A DNA stretch of 64,000 bases from a virus: the IMG/VR virus record IMGVR_UViG_3300010412_000002, positions 1-64,000 of that record; one strand, given 5' to 3'. The first letter of the stretch is position 1; each line of letters starts with the position of its first letter. Positions 33,441-39,984 of this stretch are shown here, piece by piece. The notes under the pieces are model-generated. The model had not been told where the DNA came from. It saw only the letters and a list, made by a program, of their open reading frames with translations, and searched no databases. The position numbers and the translations under genes are program-made.

Positions 33441-34025
33441 TCACTGTATTTGCTTCTTTAGAGTGATTGCTGCAGTGGTGTCTACAGGTTCGAAGAGATT
33501 TACTCTCCAACCTCTGTCTGGGCACTGCTTTCCGGTACAGCCCTCATGAAATATGAGATCTGGTTCTGGGAGCAGTTTGTCCAGAGCCCATAACAACGCA
33601 TCTAATGATGCAATTGTCTGTGCTCGGTAGTCTTCGCTACAACTATCACGAATTTCACAGAGTTCTATCCCTACCCCATCCTTGTTGCAATCTTTCCCAG
33701 CATGCCAGGTGATTGCACTTATTGGATAGTGCTGATAGATGGTATCCCCACAAATTGTGAAGTGCCATGACACCTCACGTTTTGTAGTATCCATATAGAT
33801 TCTGTGAAACTCGGCGCCAGCGTACCAATTGTAGTTCTTTGTGCTATGAAGAACCACGTTGGTTTTCTGGCTACCTCCTGAAGTTCGTTCTGATGGCCCT
33901 GGCACATACTTATACACAATTTGTGGTTGTGTATCAATAACAGGGTAATTATATATAACTGTGTCTCGACGCAGAAATGCGACAACACAGCCCATCACGA
34001 ATAGGTAAGCGAATAACCATTTCAT
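33441..34025 (-). CDS. N-acetylmuramoyl-L-alanine amidase (Amidase_2), anchored
   Basis: A 194-aa protein. ATG 34025 gives a short signal-anchor (about 3-18, WLFAYLFVMGCVVAFL). The catalytic domain shows NVVLHSTKN (zinc His), ITWHAG, and IFHEGCTGKQCPDRGW (second zinc His and Cys), matching Amidase_2/PGRP-type enzymes. It should cut the stem peptide from glycan. The start lies only 15 nt after the 3' end of the interrupted tRNA-Phe, so tRNA processing would define this mRNA's 5' end. Confidence 0.85.
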   Translation of the reverse strand: MKWLFAYLFVMGCVVAFLRRDTVIYNYPVIDTQPQIVYKYVPGPSERTSGGSQKTNVVLHSTKNYNWYAGAEFHRIYMDTTKREVSWHFTICGDTIYQHYPISAITWHAGKDCNKDGVGIELCEIRDSCSEDYRAQTIASLDALLWALDKLLPEPDLIFHEGCTGKQCPDRGWRVNLFEPVDTTAAITLKKQIQ

Positions 34026-34039
34026 AAGCAATTGTTTAG

Positions 34040-34216
34040 AGATCGTGGAGGGAATCGAACCCTCGACCACGGTTTTTCACGCCGTTACTCTACCGGACCT
34101 ATGCAGTCTAAAGCACTTAATGTTAGGTAAGCGTCGCTTCCAACCTTTCATTATTAGATGCATAGTAGGAAATAAGTAATCAACTGATTTCCTTAATCAC
34201 TCTGAGCTACACGATC
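34040..34216 (-). tRNA. tRNA-Phe(GAA) interrupted by about 104 nt in the D-loop
   Basis: On the minus strand a canonical 5' part (GATCGTG, TA, GCTCAG; 34216-34202) and a canonical 3' part (GGTAGAGT, anticodon arm ACGGC-GTGAAAA-ACCGT, T-arm GAGGG-TTCGATT-CCCTC, then CACGATC ending at 34041) form a perfect seven-pair acceptor stem and a GCTC/GAGT D-stem once the intervening 34098-34201 is left out. The remaining tRNA would be about 73 nt. Anticodon GAA. Oddities: a C-A mismatch closing the anticodon stem, discriminator T, no encoded CCA. Confidence 0.75.
34098..34201 (-). other. Intron-like structured insertion in tRNA-Phe
   Basis: Boundaries are approximate. On the minus strand the insertion folds into AGGAAAT/ATTTCCT (7 pairs) followed by a domain closed by CTATGCA/TGCATAG (7 pairs) that ends right at the 3' junction and contains a small AGGT...ACCT hairpin. 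It is too short for a complete group I intron and no open frame fits. It could be a reduced intron, an inserted small RNA, or an inactivating insertion. Confidence 0.55.
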
Positions 34217-34238
34217 CTTTTCGGTAGTGTGCGTGGAA

Positions 34239-34556
34239 TCAACATCGTTCATGGTATTGTTCATATTTACCTTGACAGGTAAACACGGTTACTGGTCTGA
34301 AAGTGTAGATTACTTCCCACCAAACCAGATTTTTGATCCTTCGGAAGTTTTCCGATACCTCTACACATTCGCACATTGCGTCAAATCTGTCTGTTTCATC
34401 AACTTCAGGATTTGCAGTGTGTGAGATTCGGATTTGGTCTCCCTGTTCATAGATATTCTTGATATCTTTGAGGGTTTCACCCTCAATTTTATCTATGAAC
34501 ATAATCATTTCCATGTTCGTATGTTCCACGTGGATAAAAGCTGCGAACTTTACCAT
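34239..34556 (-). CDS. Hypothetical protein, 105 aa
   Basis: Soluble, beta-rich protein (IRISHTANPEVDETDRFDAM, VIYTFRPVTVFTCQ). Preceded by a hairpin (34585-34651) and followed by the interrupted tRNA. No family recognised. Confidence 0.5.
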   Translation of the reverse strand: MVKFAAFIHVEHTNMEMIMFIDKIEGETLKDIKNIYEQGDQIRISHTANPEVDETDRFDAMCECVEVSENFRRIKNLVWWEVIYTFRPVTVFTCQGKYEQYHERC

Positions 34557-34584
34557 ATGTGTATGAATTAGTTGTGTGGGAAGG

Positions 34585-34651
34585 GGGCTCGGCTGCTACC
34601 ATGTCTAGCTGGCAACTAGACTGCATATACCCGTAGGTTTTTGCCGAGCCC
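34585..34651 (-). promoter_or_regulatory. GC-rich two-part hairpin before gene start
   Basis: Outer nine-pair stem GGGCTCGGC/GCCGAGCCC, inner stem GTCTAG/CTAGAC (34603-34608 with 34616-34621), 28 nt before ATG 34556. This looks like a folded RNA element rather than a plain terminator. Confidence 0.6.
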
Positions 34652-34672
34652 AAATAGCTCTGATCTGGAAAG

Positions 34673-34930
34673 CTATATCTTCTTTGGGTTGCTTATGGCC
34701 AAGATATCTTCTGCAGGAACTGCCACTGTGTCTGATGCATATCCATCTTCTACAGCAAAGATATCGTTTTCCTCTTCATCTTCTTCTTTTGTTTCAACGC
34801 TAGGAAATACATCTACGAATCCGCAGATGATTATTTCTTCTCGAAACAATTTCTTTATTCCGTGACCAGAGTAACATATTCCATGTGTTACTCCTGCAAC
34901 TCCGTTGAATTGTACGGTGTATATATACAT
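34673..34930 (-). CDS. Small acidic protein, 85 aa
   Basis: Beta-rich N-terminal half, then an acidic stretch (ETKEEDEEENDIF). Its leader contains AATCAAAACC...CTCTAAG 5' of the ATG at 34930, resembling those of the next genes. Function unknown. Confidence 0.5.
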   Translation of the reverse strand: MYIYTVQFNGVAGVTHGICYSGHGIKKLFREEIIICGFVDVFPSVETKEEDEEENDIFAVEDGYASDTVAVPAEDILAISNPKKI

Positions 34931-34958
34931 TTTCTTAGAGATTGGTTTTGATTTAATT

Positions 34959-34984
34959 GGGGAGACGACCTAAATCGTCCCCCC
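34959..34984 (-). promoter_or_regulatory. GC-rich hairpin before gene start
   Basis: GGGG-A-GACGA/TCGTC-CCCC with a 6-nt loop, 28 nt before ATG 34930. Followed on the minus strand by the leader AATTAAATCAAAACC. Confidence 0.6.
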
Positions 34985-35003
34985 TGAGCGACATGGGATT
35001 GGT

Positions 35004-35438
35004 CTATTCCATGCCACTCTGCCCAAACACGGTGAGCTCAATGCAGTGCATGAGCATCATCCGCTCCAATTTTGCAATTCGCCCCAGACGGAAATGGCTA
35101 CGGGCGTATTTTATCGACCTGCGGTATCTTCTCACAATCCGATGATCTCCCGGGTAGTTTGCTGCCATGTACATGCCAAGCATTGAGGTTTGATATTCCT
35201 TGATGTGTGCAGTTACGTAGTTTGCGATTTGCTGTTCCCGGATCATGCCAAGTTCTTGCATCCTGTCTACCAAACGGGTAGACAAAATGAGCATTGCATC
35301 TGGGTAATAGAACAGTTCCAGGAATTTGTCGGTTGGAGCAAAAGATAGACGTCTTTCTGTTTGATAAAAGACATCCAGATTCGCGCTTTCATTAAACAAG
35401 CGCGTTTCATACGAAGACAATGCGATTATATTGGCCAT
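35004..35438 (-). CDS. Hypothetical protein, 144 aa
   Basis: ATG 35438 (MANIIALSS) is preferred because it follows the hairpin and the shared leader; an in-frame ATG at 35525 in an ATGA overlap with the upstream stop would add 29 residues running through the hairpin. The C-terminus is basic (IVRRYRRSIKYARSHFRLGR). Helix-rich. Function unknown. Confidence 0.5.
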   Translation of the reverse strand: MANIIALSSYETRLFNESANLDVFYQTERRLSFAPTDKFLELFYYPDAMLILSTRLVDRMQELGMIREQQIANYVTAHIKEYQTSMLGMYMAANYPGDHRIVRRYRRSIKYARSHFRLGRIAKLERMMLMHCIELTVFGQSGME

Positions 35439-35467
35439 TTTTAATGGAGGTTGGTGACTCGTTAAAA

Positions 35468-35495
35468 GAGAGGACAACATAAATGCTGCCCTCTC
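35468..35495 (-). terminator. Hairpin with short T-run
   Basis: GAGAGG-CA/TG-CCTCTC stem followed on the minus strand by TTTT, then the leader GAGTCACCAACCTCC before ATG 35438. It could terminate the upstream membrane protein transcript in part. Confidence 0.5.
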
Positions 35496-35521
35496 CGAAG
35501 GAAATTCCCAGGTTATACTGC

Positions 35522-35776
35522 TCATGATTGGGAATCTTCTTCTTGTTTTTTTGGTTCGTCCGGTTTGTATAGCATCGTATGAATTTCTCCGCCTGCGCAG
35601 CACATGACGCACCAGATGGTGATCATGAGCGCCCATAATACGGTGCTTCGTCCTACTTCATACCAGTCCCATCCTGTAAAGAGGGTGAAGGTAAGACACA
35701 CAAATATTCCAAACATAATTGGAATGGCATGGATGACAACAACAGTTGCCATAAATGCCCAAAATGAACTTTTCAT
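35522..35776 (-). CDS. Small membrane protein, 84 aa
   Basis: Two long hydrophobic segments (about 4-33 and 45-63), then a polar acidic tail (DEPKKQEEDSQS). The leader TAATCAACCTCCTAAAGAT directly precedes the ATG at 35776. Function unknown. Confidence 0.6.
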   Translation of the reverse strand: MKSSFWAFMATVVVIHAIPIMFGIFVCLTFTLFTGWDWYEVGRSTVLWALMITIWCVMCCAGGEIHTMLYKPDEPKKQEEDSQS

Positions 35777-35800
35777 ATCTTTAGGAGGTTGATTACAAAC
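35777..35800 (-). promoter_or_regulatory. Shared pre-start leader element (representative)
   Basis: The minus-strand sequence TAATCAACCTCCTAAAGAT immediately upstream of this ATG has close relatives before the ATGs at 36379 (TAACCAACTCCTAAACA), 36659 (CATCAACTCCCTTTAAGAT), 37135 (TAATCAATCCCCTTAAGAT), 35438 (CACCAACCTCCATTAAAA) and, weaker, 37768 and 34930. It is a pyrimidine-rich tract, the opposite of a Shine-Dalgarno sequence. Confidence 0.6.
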
Positions 35801-35804
35801 GAAG

Positions 35805-35825
35805 AGAGGCTTGCCTAAGGCCTCT
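35805..35825 (-). promoter_or_regulatory. Small hairpin before leader
   Basis: AGAGGC/GCCTCT with a 9-nt loop, directly upstream of the shared leader of the membrane protein gene at 35522-35776. Confidence 0.45.
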
Positions 35826-35854
35826 GTTGCACCAGTTTTTTACTGTGTGCTCCT

Positions 35855-35917
35855 CTTACTAACATCTCAGCACCGTGTCTGCAATGGGCACACGACCCAT
35901 CTCACGGCGTTAGTAAG
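35855..35917 (-). ncRNA. Long nested hairpin in a 190-bp intergenic gap
   Basis: CTTACTAAC (35855-35863) pairs perfectly with GTTAGTAAG (35909-35917); inside it CCGTG/CACGG and ATGGG/CCCAT (35884-35888 with 35896-35900) stack to give one long imperfect hairpin of about 63 nt. No gene lies here. It may be a small RNA or a stable 3' end structure of the gene at 35966-36379. Confidence 0.45.
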
Positions 35918-35965
35918 GACTCCGGCTAATGAAAGCCAAAGGATTAGTCAACCCCCTGTTGATTC

Positions 35966-36379
35966 TTAGAATAGGTTTATGATGTCTTTTGCGCTTTCCT
36001 TTTGGAGACGATCATAAAAGTACCTAATTTGGCTCTGGATGTCTTGATCGGTAACAAGAAGCTTTAACAGGTCTTTGGGGGTGTAATACCTGTAGCTTTC
36101 TGTAAATGGCATAACATATACTGTGTATCCGTGACTATTCCACAAAGGATTAACCCGGATGGTCTTTACGCCATTACAGATGTCTGCGTAATCATTCTTG
36201 TGTAGCTGGAATGGAATGAACAACATGTTTAAGATTATGTGCATCATTCTCTCCAATTCTTCGTTGCTACGTGAGGTAAAGAATGGTTCCCCGTGCTCAT
36301 ACAATTTGACGAGCATGTCTGCGGTTAAGAGTAGATTAGTAATACTCTTTATCCTGCGCGGTATAATATATTGTCCCAT
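35966..36379 (-). CDS. Hypothetical protein, 137 aa
   Basis: Soluble, basic, Met/Leu/Tyr-rich protein (MMHIILNMLFIPFQLHKNDY). It has its own hairpin and leader upstream. No family recognised. Confidence 0.5.
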   Translation of the reverse strand: MGQYIIPRRIKSITNLLLTADMLVKLYEHGEPFFTSRSNEELERMMHIILNMLFIPFQLHKNDYADICNGVKTIRVNPLWNSHGYTVYVMPFTESYRYYTPKDLLKLLVTDQDIQSQIRYFYDRLQKESAKDIINLF

Positions 36380-36404
36380 TGTTTAGGAGTTGGTTACAGA
36401 GAAG

Positions 36405-36457
36405 AAGGGCCTGCTTGGGTTGCCGTGTCTTTTGACTTGGAACTTACACAGGCCCTT
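36405..36457 (-). promoter_or_regulatory. Hairpin before leader
   Basis: A nine-pair perfect stem AAGGGCCTG/CAGGCCCTT (36405-36413 with 36449-36457) with a 35-nt loop, between the small membrane protein stop (36465) and the next ATG (36379). Confidence 0.55.
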
Positions 36458-36464
36458 TGGGGTG

Positions 36465-36659
36465 TTATTCTTTTATGTCTAAACTTGCGAAGAGACATAA
36501 AAGAAAGAACACGAATGATGGAATTGAAATGAGACAAAATCCCACGAGCCAGATTTTAAATGGCTCAGCATCCGGAAAGATACAGGGACCTGACATTCCA
36601 AAGAGTGTCGTTAGGATGAAGATTGCTGCGAGCACACGCAGCCAAAGTTTCCTTTTCAT
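36465..36659 (-). CDS. Small membrane protein, 64 aa
   Basis: Two hydrophobic segments (about 6-24 and 36-57) joined by a short polar loop; basic N-terminus. Carries the shared leader. Function unknown. Confidence 0.6.
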   Translation of the reverse strand: MKRKLWLRVLAAIFILTTLFGMSGPCIFPDAEPFKIWLVGFCLISIPSFVFFLLCLFASLDIKE

Positions 36660-36685
36660 ATCTTAAAGGGAGTTGATGACAAAGG

Positions 36686-36746
36686 GTAAGAGAGCAACAC
36701 CTAATTAATCTCACGAAAAATAGAGTGCGCTCTCTTGTTCTCTTAC
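36686..36746 (-). promoter_or_regulatory. Hairpin before leader, with two alternative pairings
   Basis: The arm GTAAGAGAGC (36686-36695) can pair either with GCTCTCTT (36729-36736) or with CTCTTAC (36740-36746), which overlaps the stop of the next gene. Two mutually exclusive foldings are typical of switches, though chance cannot be excluded. Confidence 0.45.
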
Positions 36747-37135
36747 TTGTTTTGCATCTTTTCTTGCAGCTTTTGGGCTGCAGATGCAATAAACTTTTCA
36801 CGAGCAGTTGTGCTTGTACAGATCGCAAGTAGAGCGTATTTCAGCTCACATTTACTGCAATCATCACCTGGTTCTGCGACAAGTATAAATCCGTTTTTAT
36901 CTTTTAGGCTGAAGTGCTTATATGCACTGCCTGTGTGGATTACTACGGATTCAATTGTGTGTAATTCCATGAACTCTTTCCATACTTTGGAGAGTTCATG
37001 CCAGAGATTGTCATACTGCAATGCAGGCATGTTAATCTCAGTTAGGACTATGGCGAGAGCATGTGCTCTCCTTAAGAGCGCGTCCACATCTCTACTAGCC
37101 ATTTCCTTGAAAGTGTCGGACCAATCAAATGTCAT
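36743..37135 (-). CDS. Hypothetical protein, 130 aa
   Basis: Soluble, helix-rich protein with two Cys (DDCSKCELKY) and a basic/Gln-rich C-terminus. Has the shared leader (TAATCAATCCCCTTAAGAT). No family recognised. Confidence 0.5.
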   Translation of the reverse strand: MTFDWSDTFKEMASRDVDALLRRAHALAIVLTEINMPALQYDNLWHELSKVWKEFMELHTIESVVIHTGSAYKHFSLKDKNGFILVAEPGDDCSKCELKYALLAICTSTTAREKFIASAAQKLQEKMQNK

Positions 37136-37161
37136 ATCTTAAGGGGATTGATTACTTGGAC

Positions 37162-37213
37162 CAGCCTTTAACAACGTTATAACATAAACTCTAAGCAGCC
37201 TTTAACAGCGTTA
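37162..37213. repeat. Two 18-bp direct repeats upstream of a gene
   Basis: CAGCCTTTAACAACGTTA (37162-37179) and CAGCCTTTAACAGCGTTA (37196-37213) differ at one base and start 34 bp apart (about three helical turns), between two genes. This spacing suits a pair of protein-binding sites on one DNA face. Confidence 0.6.
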
Positions 37214-37220
37214 GCTGTTT

Positions 37221-37254
37221 TTAAAAGAGAATGAGGAGAGCCGGAGCCCTCCTC
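37221..37254 (-). terminator. Putative terminator after the first left-arm gene
   Basis: Minus strand: GAGGAG ... CTCCTC (37249-37254 with 37233-37238) with inner GC pairs, followed by a T-rich stretch (ATTCTCTTTT). It lies 8 bp after the stop at 37262. Confidence 0.5.
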
Positions 37255-37261
37255 AAAACTC

Positions 37262-37768
37262 TTAGGCGATGACCACGTATGCAGGCATGAAAATCACCAT
37301 TTTTCCGTCGTTTCCTTCAAAATCGGAGCGAGGAACGACGACGTTGACATCTTGACCGAGTTTTCCGATGAGTGCGGGAATGTCGGCGACCGTGTCAAAA
37401 TTGCCGTTCAATTGAACGACGTTCAGGGTTAAACGTCCGTTGAGCTTGCGTCCGCTTGCCTGGTGCGTGAAGATACCAGCAGCGTAATACACTTTCTCCC
37501 CGCTATCGCGGGTGCGAACGAAAACTTTTCCGTTTGCTTTGAAGGTAACACCCGCAAGGGTATTTTCGTTTGCAACGAGGTCAGCGAAGGCACGCAACGA
37601 TGCACCAGCACCACCACGTCCAGCGAGCAAATTTGCTGCTTTATCCGCTTGCATGGCATTGATGAGATCAGCCGTTGTCCCTTTGAATTCCGTTGCACGA
37701 ATAATCGTCGCATTACCGTTATTAGCGGTTGCTGGAACGGTTGGCGGAGTTGTTTGTTGTTCAAACAT
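37262..37768 (-). CDS. First left-arm gene; probably abundant small protein, 168 aa
   Basis: ATG 37768 (MFEQQTTPPTVPATANN) is preferred over upstream in-frame codons that run through a hairpin. The protein has a polar, Pro/Thr-rich N-terminus and a beta-rich domain (NGRLTLNVVQLNGNFD, DVNVVVPRSDF). GC-rich codon choice and its place next to the divergent promoters suggest strong early expression. It could be an early DNA- or RNA-binding protein; no family recognised. Confidence 0.6.
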   Translation of the reverse strand: MFEQQTTPPTVPATANNGNATIIRATEFKGTTADLINAMQADKAANLLAGRGGAGASLRAFADLVANENTLAGVTFKANGKVFVRTRDSGEKVYYAAGIFTHQASGRKLNGRLTLNVVQLNGNFDTVADIPALIGKLGQDVNVVVPRSDFEGNDGKMVIFMPAYVVIA

Positions 37769-38050
37769 GATCTTAGAGTTTTTGTTAATTAACGTTAATA
37801 AACGCGACAAGAGAACACCCACCCCCGTCACCCGGGTGTGTTTGGCTCCTGCCATCGCAATAGCGGGTTAATATTGGGGGCCCTCACGTTATTATATACA
37901 CACACTATTTTTTTACAGAATATAATTTTTATAATGATATCTGTTTTGATATATCTTTATTTTACTAAGGATATTATATATTAAAAAAATTTTTTTGTAT
38001 ATTTAATGATACCGTGAATAACTAAGTTAAACCCCAACTTATTTGTATCT
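37769..38050. promoter_or_regulatory. Divergent promoter region between the two arms
   Basis: About 280 bp between the first minus gene and the first plus gene. Next to the minus gene lies a hairpin ACACCC/GGGTGT (37815-37839). The rest (37900-38040) is extremely AT-rich, with runs such as AAAAAAATTTTTTTG, compatible with promoters for both directions. On plus, TATCTTTA resembles the Bacteroidota -7 box. No gene lies here. Confidence 0.55.
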
Positions 38051-38551
38051 ATGCACCAGATGTTATACTCCGTTAAGAAGTGCGCTGATTGCGGAGACAT
38101 AAAACCTTTAAGTGAATTTCACAAAGACTCACGAAAGAAAGACGGAAGACGAAGTAAATGTAAAAATTGCCGAATACACGAAAACGCATCTCAGTATACA
38201 AGGACTACAAAGTACAACAGAACTAAAAAATATAAAAATTTTTCTGAAATTAAATATAAAGATTTAGAACTAAAGCAAAGCCACAAATGTTTAATATGCG
38301 GTAAACGGGAGGCACTAGTAATAGACCACTCACATCAACACGGAGCCGTAAGAGGGTTACTATGTAATAGGTGCAACATAGGCTTAGGTATGTTCTTAGA
38401 TAGTCCTAGAAGATTAATAAATGCGTTATACTATATTGTAGTTAAGGAAGTATGGCCACCTTTGCGCAAAAATTTACTGGTCGAGTTAAAAAAGTTTAAA
38501 AAAAGTTCTCAAAATATTTGGAATTTCGCCGAAAAAGTTGTATCTTTGTAG
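38051..38551 (+). CDS. Endonuclease VII-like HNH endonuclease
   Basis: A 166-aa protein with two CxxC pairs (CADC, CKNC) near the N-terminus and a C-terminal ENDOVII motif: CLICG ... LVIDHSH, then GAVRGLLCNRCNIGLGMF and a D-x-P-R-x-L-I stretch. This is the recombination endonuclease VII family (treble-clef HNH), cutting branched DNA or acting as a free-standing homing endonuclease. It is AT-rich compared with flanks and stands alone before the internal promoter, which would fit recent insertion. Confidence 0.8.
   Translation: MHQMLYSVKKCADCGDIKPLSEFHKDSRKKDGRRSKCKNCRIHENASQYTRTTKYNRTKKYKNFSEIKYKDLELKQSHKCLICGKREALVIDHSHQHGAVRGLLCNRCNIGLGMFLDSPRRLINALYYIVVKEVWPPLRKNLLVELKKFKKSSQNIWNFAEKVVSL
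38517..38548 (+). promoter_or_regulatory. Bacteroidota-type sigma-70 promoter
   Basis: TTTG (38517-38520), a spacer of exactly 20 nt, then TATCTTTG (38541-38548), matching the -33 TTTG/-7 TAnnTTTG consensus. Transcription would begin near 38555, about 10 nt before the ATG at 38566. It overlaps the end of the endonuclease gene. Confidence 0.75.
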
Positions 38552-38565
38552 TACATTTTGAGAAT

Positions 38566-38829
38566 ATGATGACAATCATTACAAGAAACATAGAAGGATT
38601 GGAACTCAGCTGGGTATATCATCCAGCTTTTGATGGACCAATAACTTTGTATAAAAGAAACCCGAACTATACAGTTCGGGAAGTCACCGAGATCCCCCAC
38701 GAGGGCCAAGAGGTAGTTAGTGGGAAAGACATCGGGTTAGTAGAAACACCAAACATTTTATGTTTGGAACATAGTTTCGAGGTTGTCCCCGGTAGTGACG
38801 AAACTGATCCCAATATAAAGCTAGATTGA
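38566..38829 (+). CDS. Hypothetical protein, 87 aa
   Basis: The start is ATG 38566 (or the adjacent ATG 38569), just downstream of the promoter. A small beta-rich protein with many Pro and acidic residues. First gene of the plus-strand unit after the endonuclease. No family recognised. Confidence 0.55.
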   Translation: MMTIITRNIEGLELSWVYHPAFDGPITLYKRNPNYTVREVTEIPHEGQEVVSGKDIGLVETPNILCLEHSFEVVPGSDETDPNIKLD

Positions 38830-38881
38830 AATCTATAAAACTATTCGGTATCCAATTGTGGAACGGTAAAAGGGCGAATAG

Positions 38882-38998
38882 ATGATTTCTGGGTCTCTAC
38901 GGAAGCACTGTCTAGACGAAATTTGGAGATTAAATTTTAAAATAGACCCTTGTCTAAAGGGGGAAAGTATATCTAGTTATGAACAAAAAAGTAGTTAG
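38882..38998 (+). CDS. Possible 38-aa peptide
   Basis: ATG 38882 to TAG 38996-38998 (MISGSLRKHCLDEIW...), overlapping the next gene start by 20 nt. A TTG-initiated frame of 19 codons could link it to the previous stop (ATGA at 38880-38884). Gene overlaps of this kind are common here, but the peptide may be spurious. Confidence 0.3.
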   Translation: MISGSLRKHCLDEIWRLNFKIDPCLKGESISSYEQKSS

Positions 38999-39188
38999 AA
39001 CTCTTCTATTACTAGATAAGCAAATAGACATTATATGTCATGGTAACGAAGAAGCTGTTCGGATGCATATTACGGATAAACGTAATCAAATTAGCCAGAG
39101 CATACGATTGAACTCTAAAGAAATTACTCAACTTAGAGATTGGCTAATTGTAATAACAACTGGAAAATTAAACGAAGATGGGAAATAG
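38979..39188 (+). CDS. Hypothetical protein, 69 aa
   Basis: Small, basic, helical protein overlapping the next gene by 11 nt. No family recognised. Confidence 0.5.
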   Translation: MNKKVVRTLLLLDKQIDIICHGNEEAVRMHITDKRNQISQSIRLNSKEITQLRDWLIVITTGKLNEDGK

Positions 39189-39630
39189 AAGTAGATTAAT
39201 AAACTTCTTATTTGCGGTTCTAGGAACTGTAGTTATGATAGGTGCAGTTATTGCATTACCAAGTGTAGACAAAGACCTACCACCTCTTATTCAAGATATA
39301 TCCAAAAGTTTTCTATTGATAAGCACAATGTTCTTAGGACAACTAGCGATTATGGTCGCATTAGTATTTTCTGTAAAGGACGATGTTATCGAGCTTCAAT
39401 ATGATGTAAATAGGAAACTGAGTAAAATGTTGGACGGAGTTGATACAACTCCAAAAAATGTATCTAATTTGCCAATAATTCTAGTAGATCCATCGCAGAA
39501 AGATCTGCTACAAGATGCATGGGTAATGCATGATCATAATGGCAACACTGCGTATTCTCTAAATGGGGTATCCTGGTTTAGAGCACAACTGCTAGATGAA
39601 TACAAACAAGATGCTCAAAATAAGATTTGA
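39178..39630 (+). CDS. Membrane protein, 150 aa, two segments
   Basis: Hydrophobic segments at about 8-27 (INFLFAVLGTVVMIGAVIAL) and 44-65, followed by a soluble C-terminal domain of 80 residues. Function unknown. Confidence 0.6.
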   Translation: MGNRSRLINFLFAVLGTVVMIGAVIALPSVDKDLPPLIQDISKSFLLISTMFLGQLAIMVALVFSVKDDVIELQYDVNRKLSKMLDGVDTTPKNVSNLPIILVDPSQKDLLQDAWVMHDHNGNTAYSLNGVSWFRAQLLDEYKQDAQNKI

Positions 39631-39736
39631 ACTTCCAAATAACACGGGCTACCTAATGGTTTCTAACTTGATGGCTTTTGGGCTATTTAGAACAGAATGT
39701 TGGGAACTAGGTGGGGATGCTTGGCTAGAAGATTAA
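39611..39736 (+). CDS. Small protein, 41 aa
   Basis: ATG 39611, TAA 39734-39736 (MLKIRFELPNNTGYLMVSN...). It fills the gap between two membrane protein genes, overlapping the first by 20 nt and ending 2 nt before the next ATG (39739), which is the spacing seen for real genes here. Function unknown. Confidence 0.5.
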   Translation: MLKIRFELPNNTGYLMVSNLMAFGLFRTECWELGGDAWLED

Positions 39737-39738
39737 TT

Positions 39739-39984
39739 ATGACAATCAAAGAAGAATATAATAAATACAAAGAAGTATTTATTTCCTGGCCAATTCTAAA
39801 AAGAATTGATGTAAGCCTAAGTGCTGTTTCATTTGCAATGCTTATTACATACTTACTTTCAGAGTGGGTAACTATAGGGGCACTCGGGCTAACTTTATTC
39901 GGCATTAGCTGCATGTTCGCAGTTGCAGAATATATTAGAATTAGGAGAATCAAGAAACATGGAAGTAACAATCGCACAACTTAA
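39739..39984 (+). CDS. Small membrane protein, 81 aa, two segments
   Basis: ATG 39739 (MTIKEEYNKY). Hydrophobic segments at about 27-42 and 46-64, then a basic end (RIRRIKKHGSNNR). Function unknown. Confidence 0.55.
   Translation: MTIKEEYNKYKEVFISWPILKRIDVSLSAVSFAMLITYLLSEWVTIGALGLTLFGISCMFAVAEYIRIRRIKKHGSNNRTT

Noticed and set aside
34098-34201. Complete group I intron in tRNA-Phe
   Set aside because: Only about 104 nt are available, too short for the P3-P9 core of a group I intron, and no such pairing pattern was visible; it is kept as an unexplained insertion.
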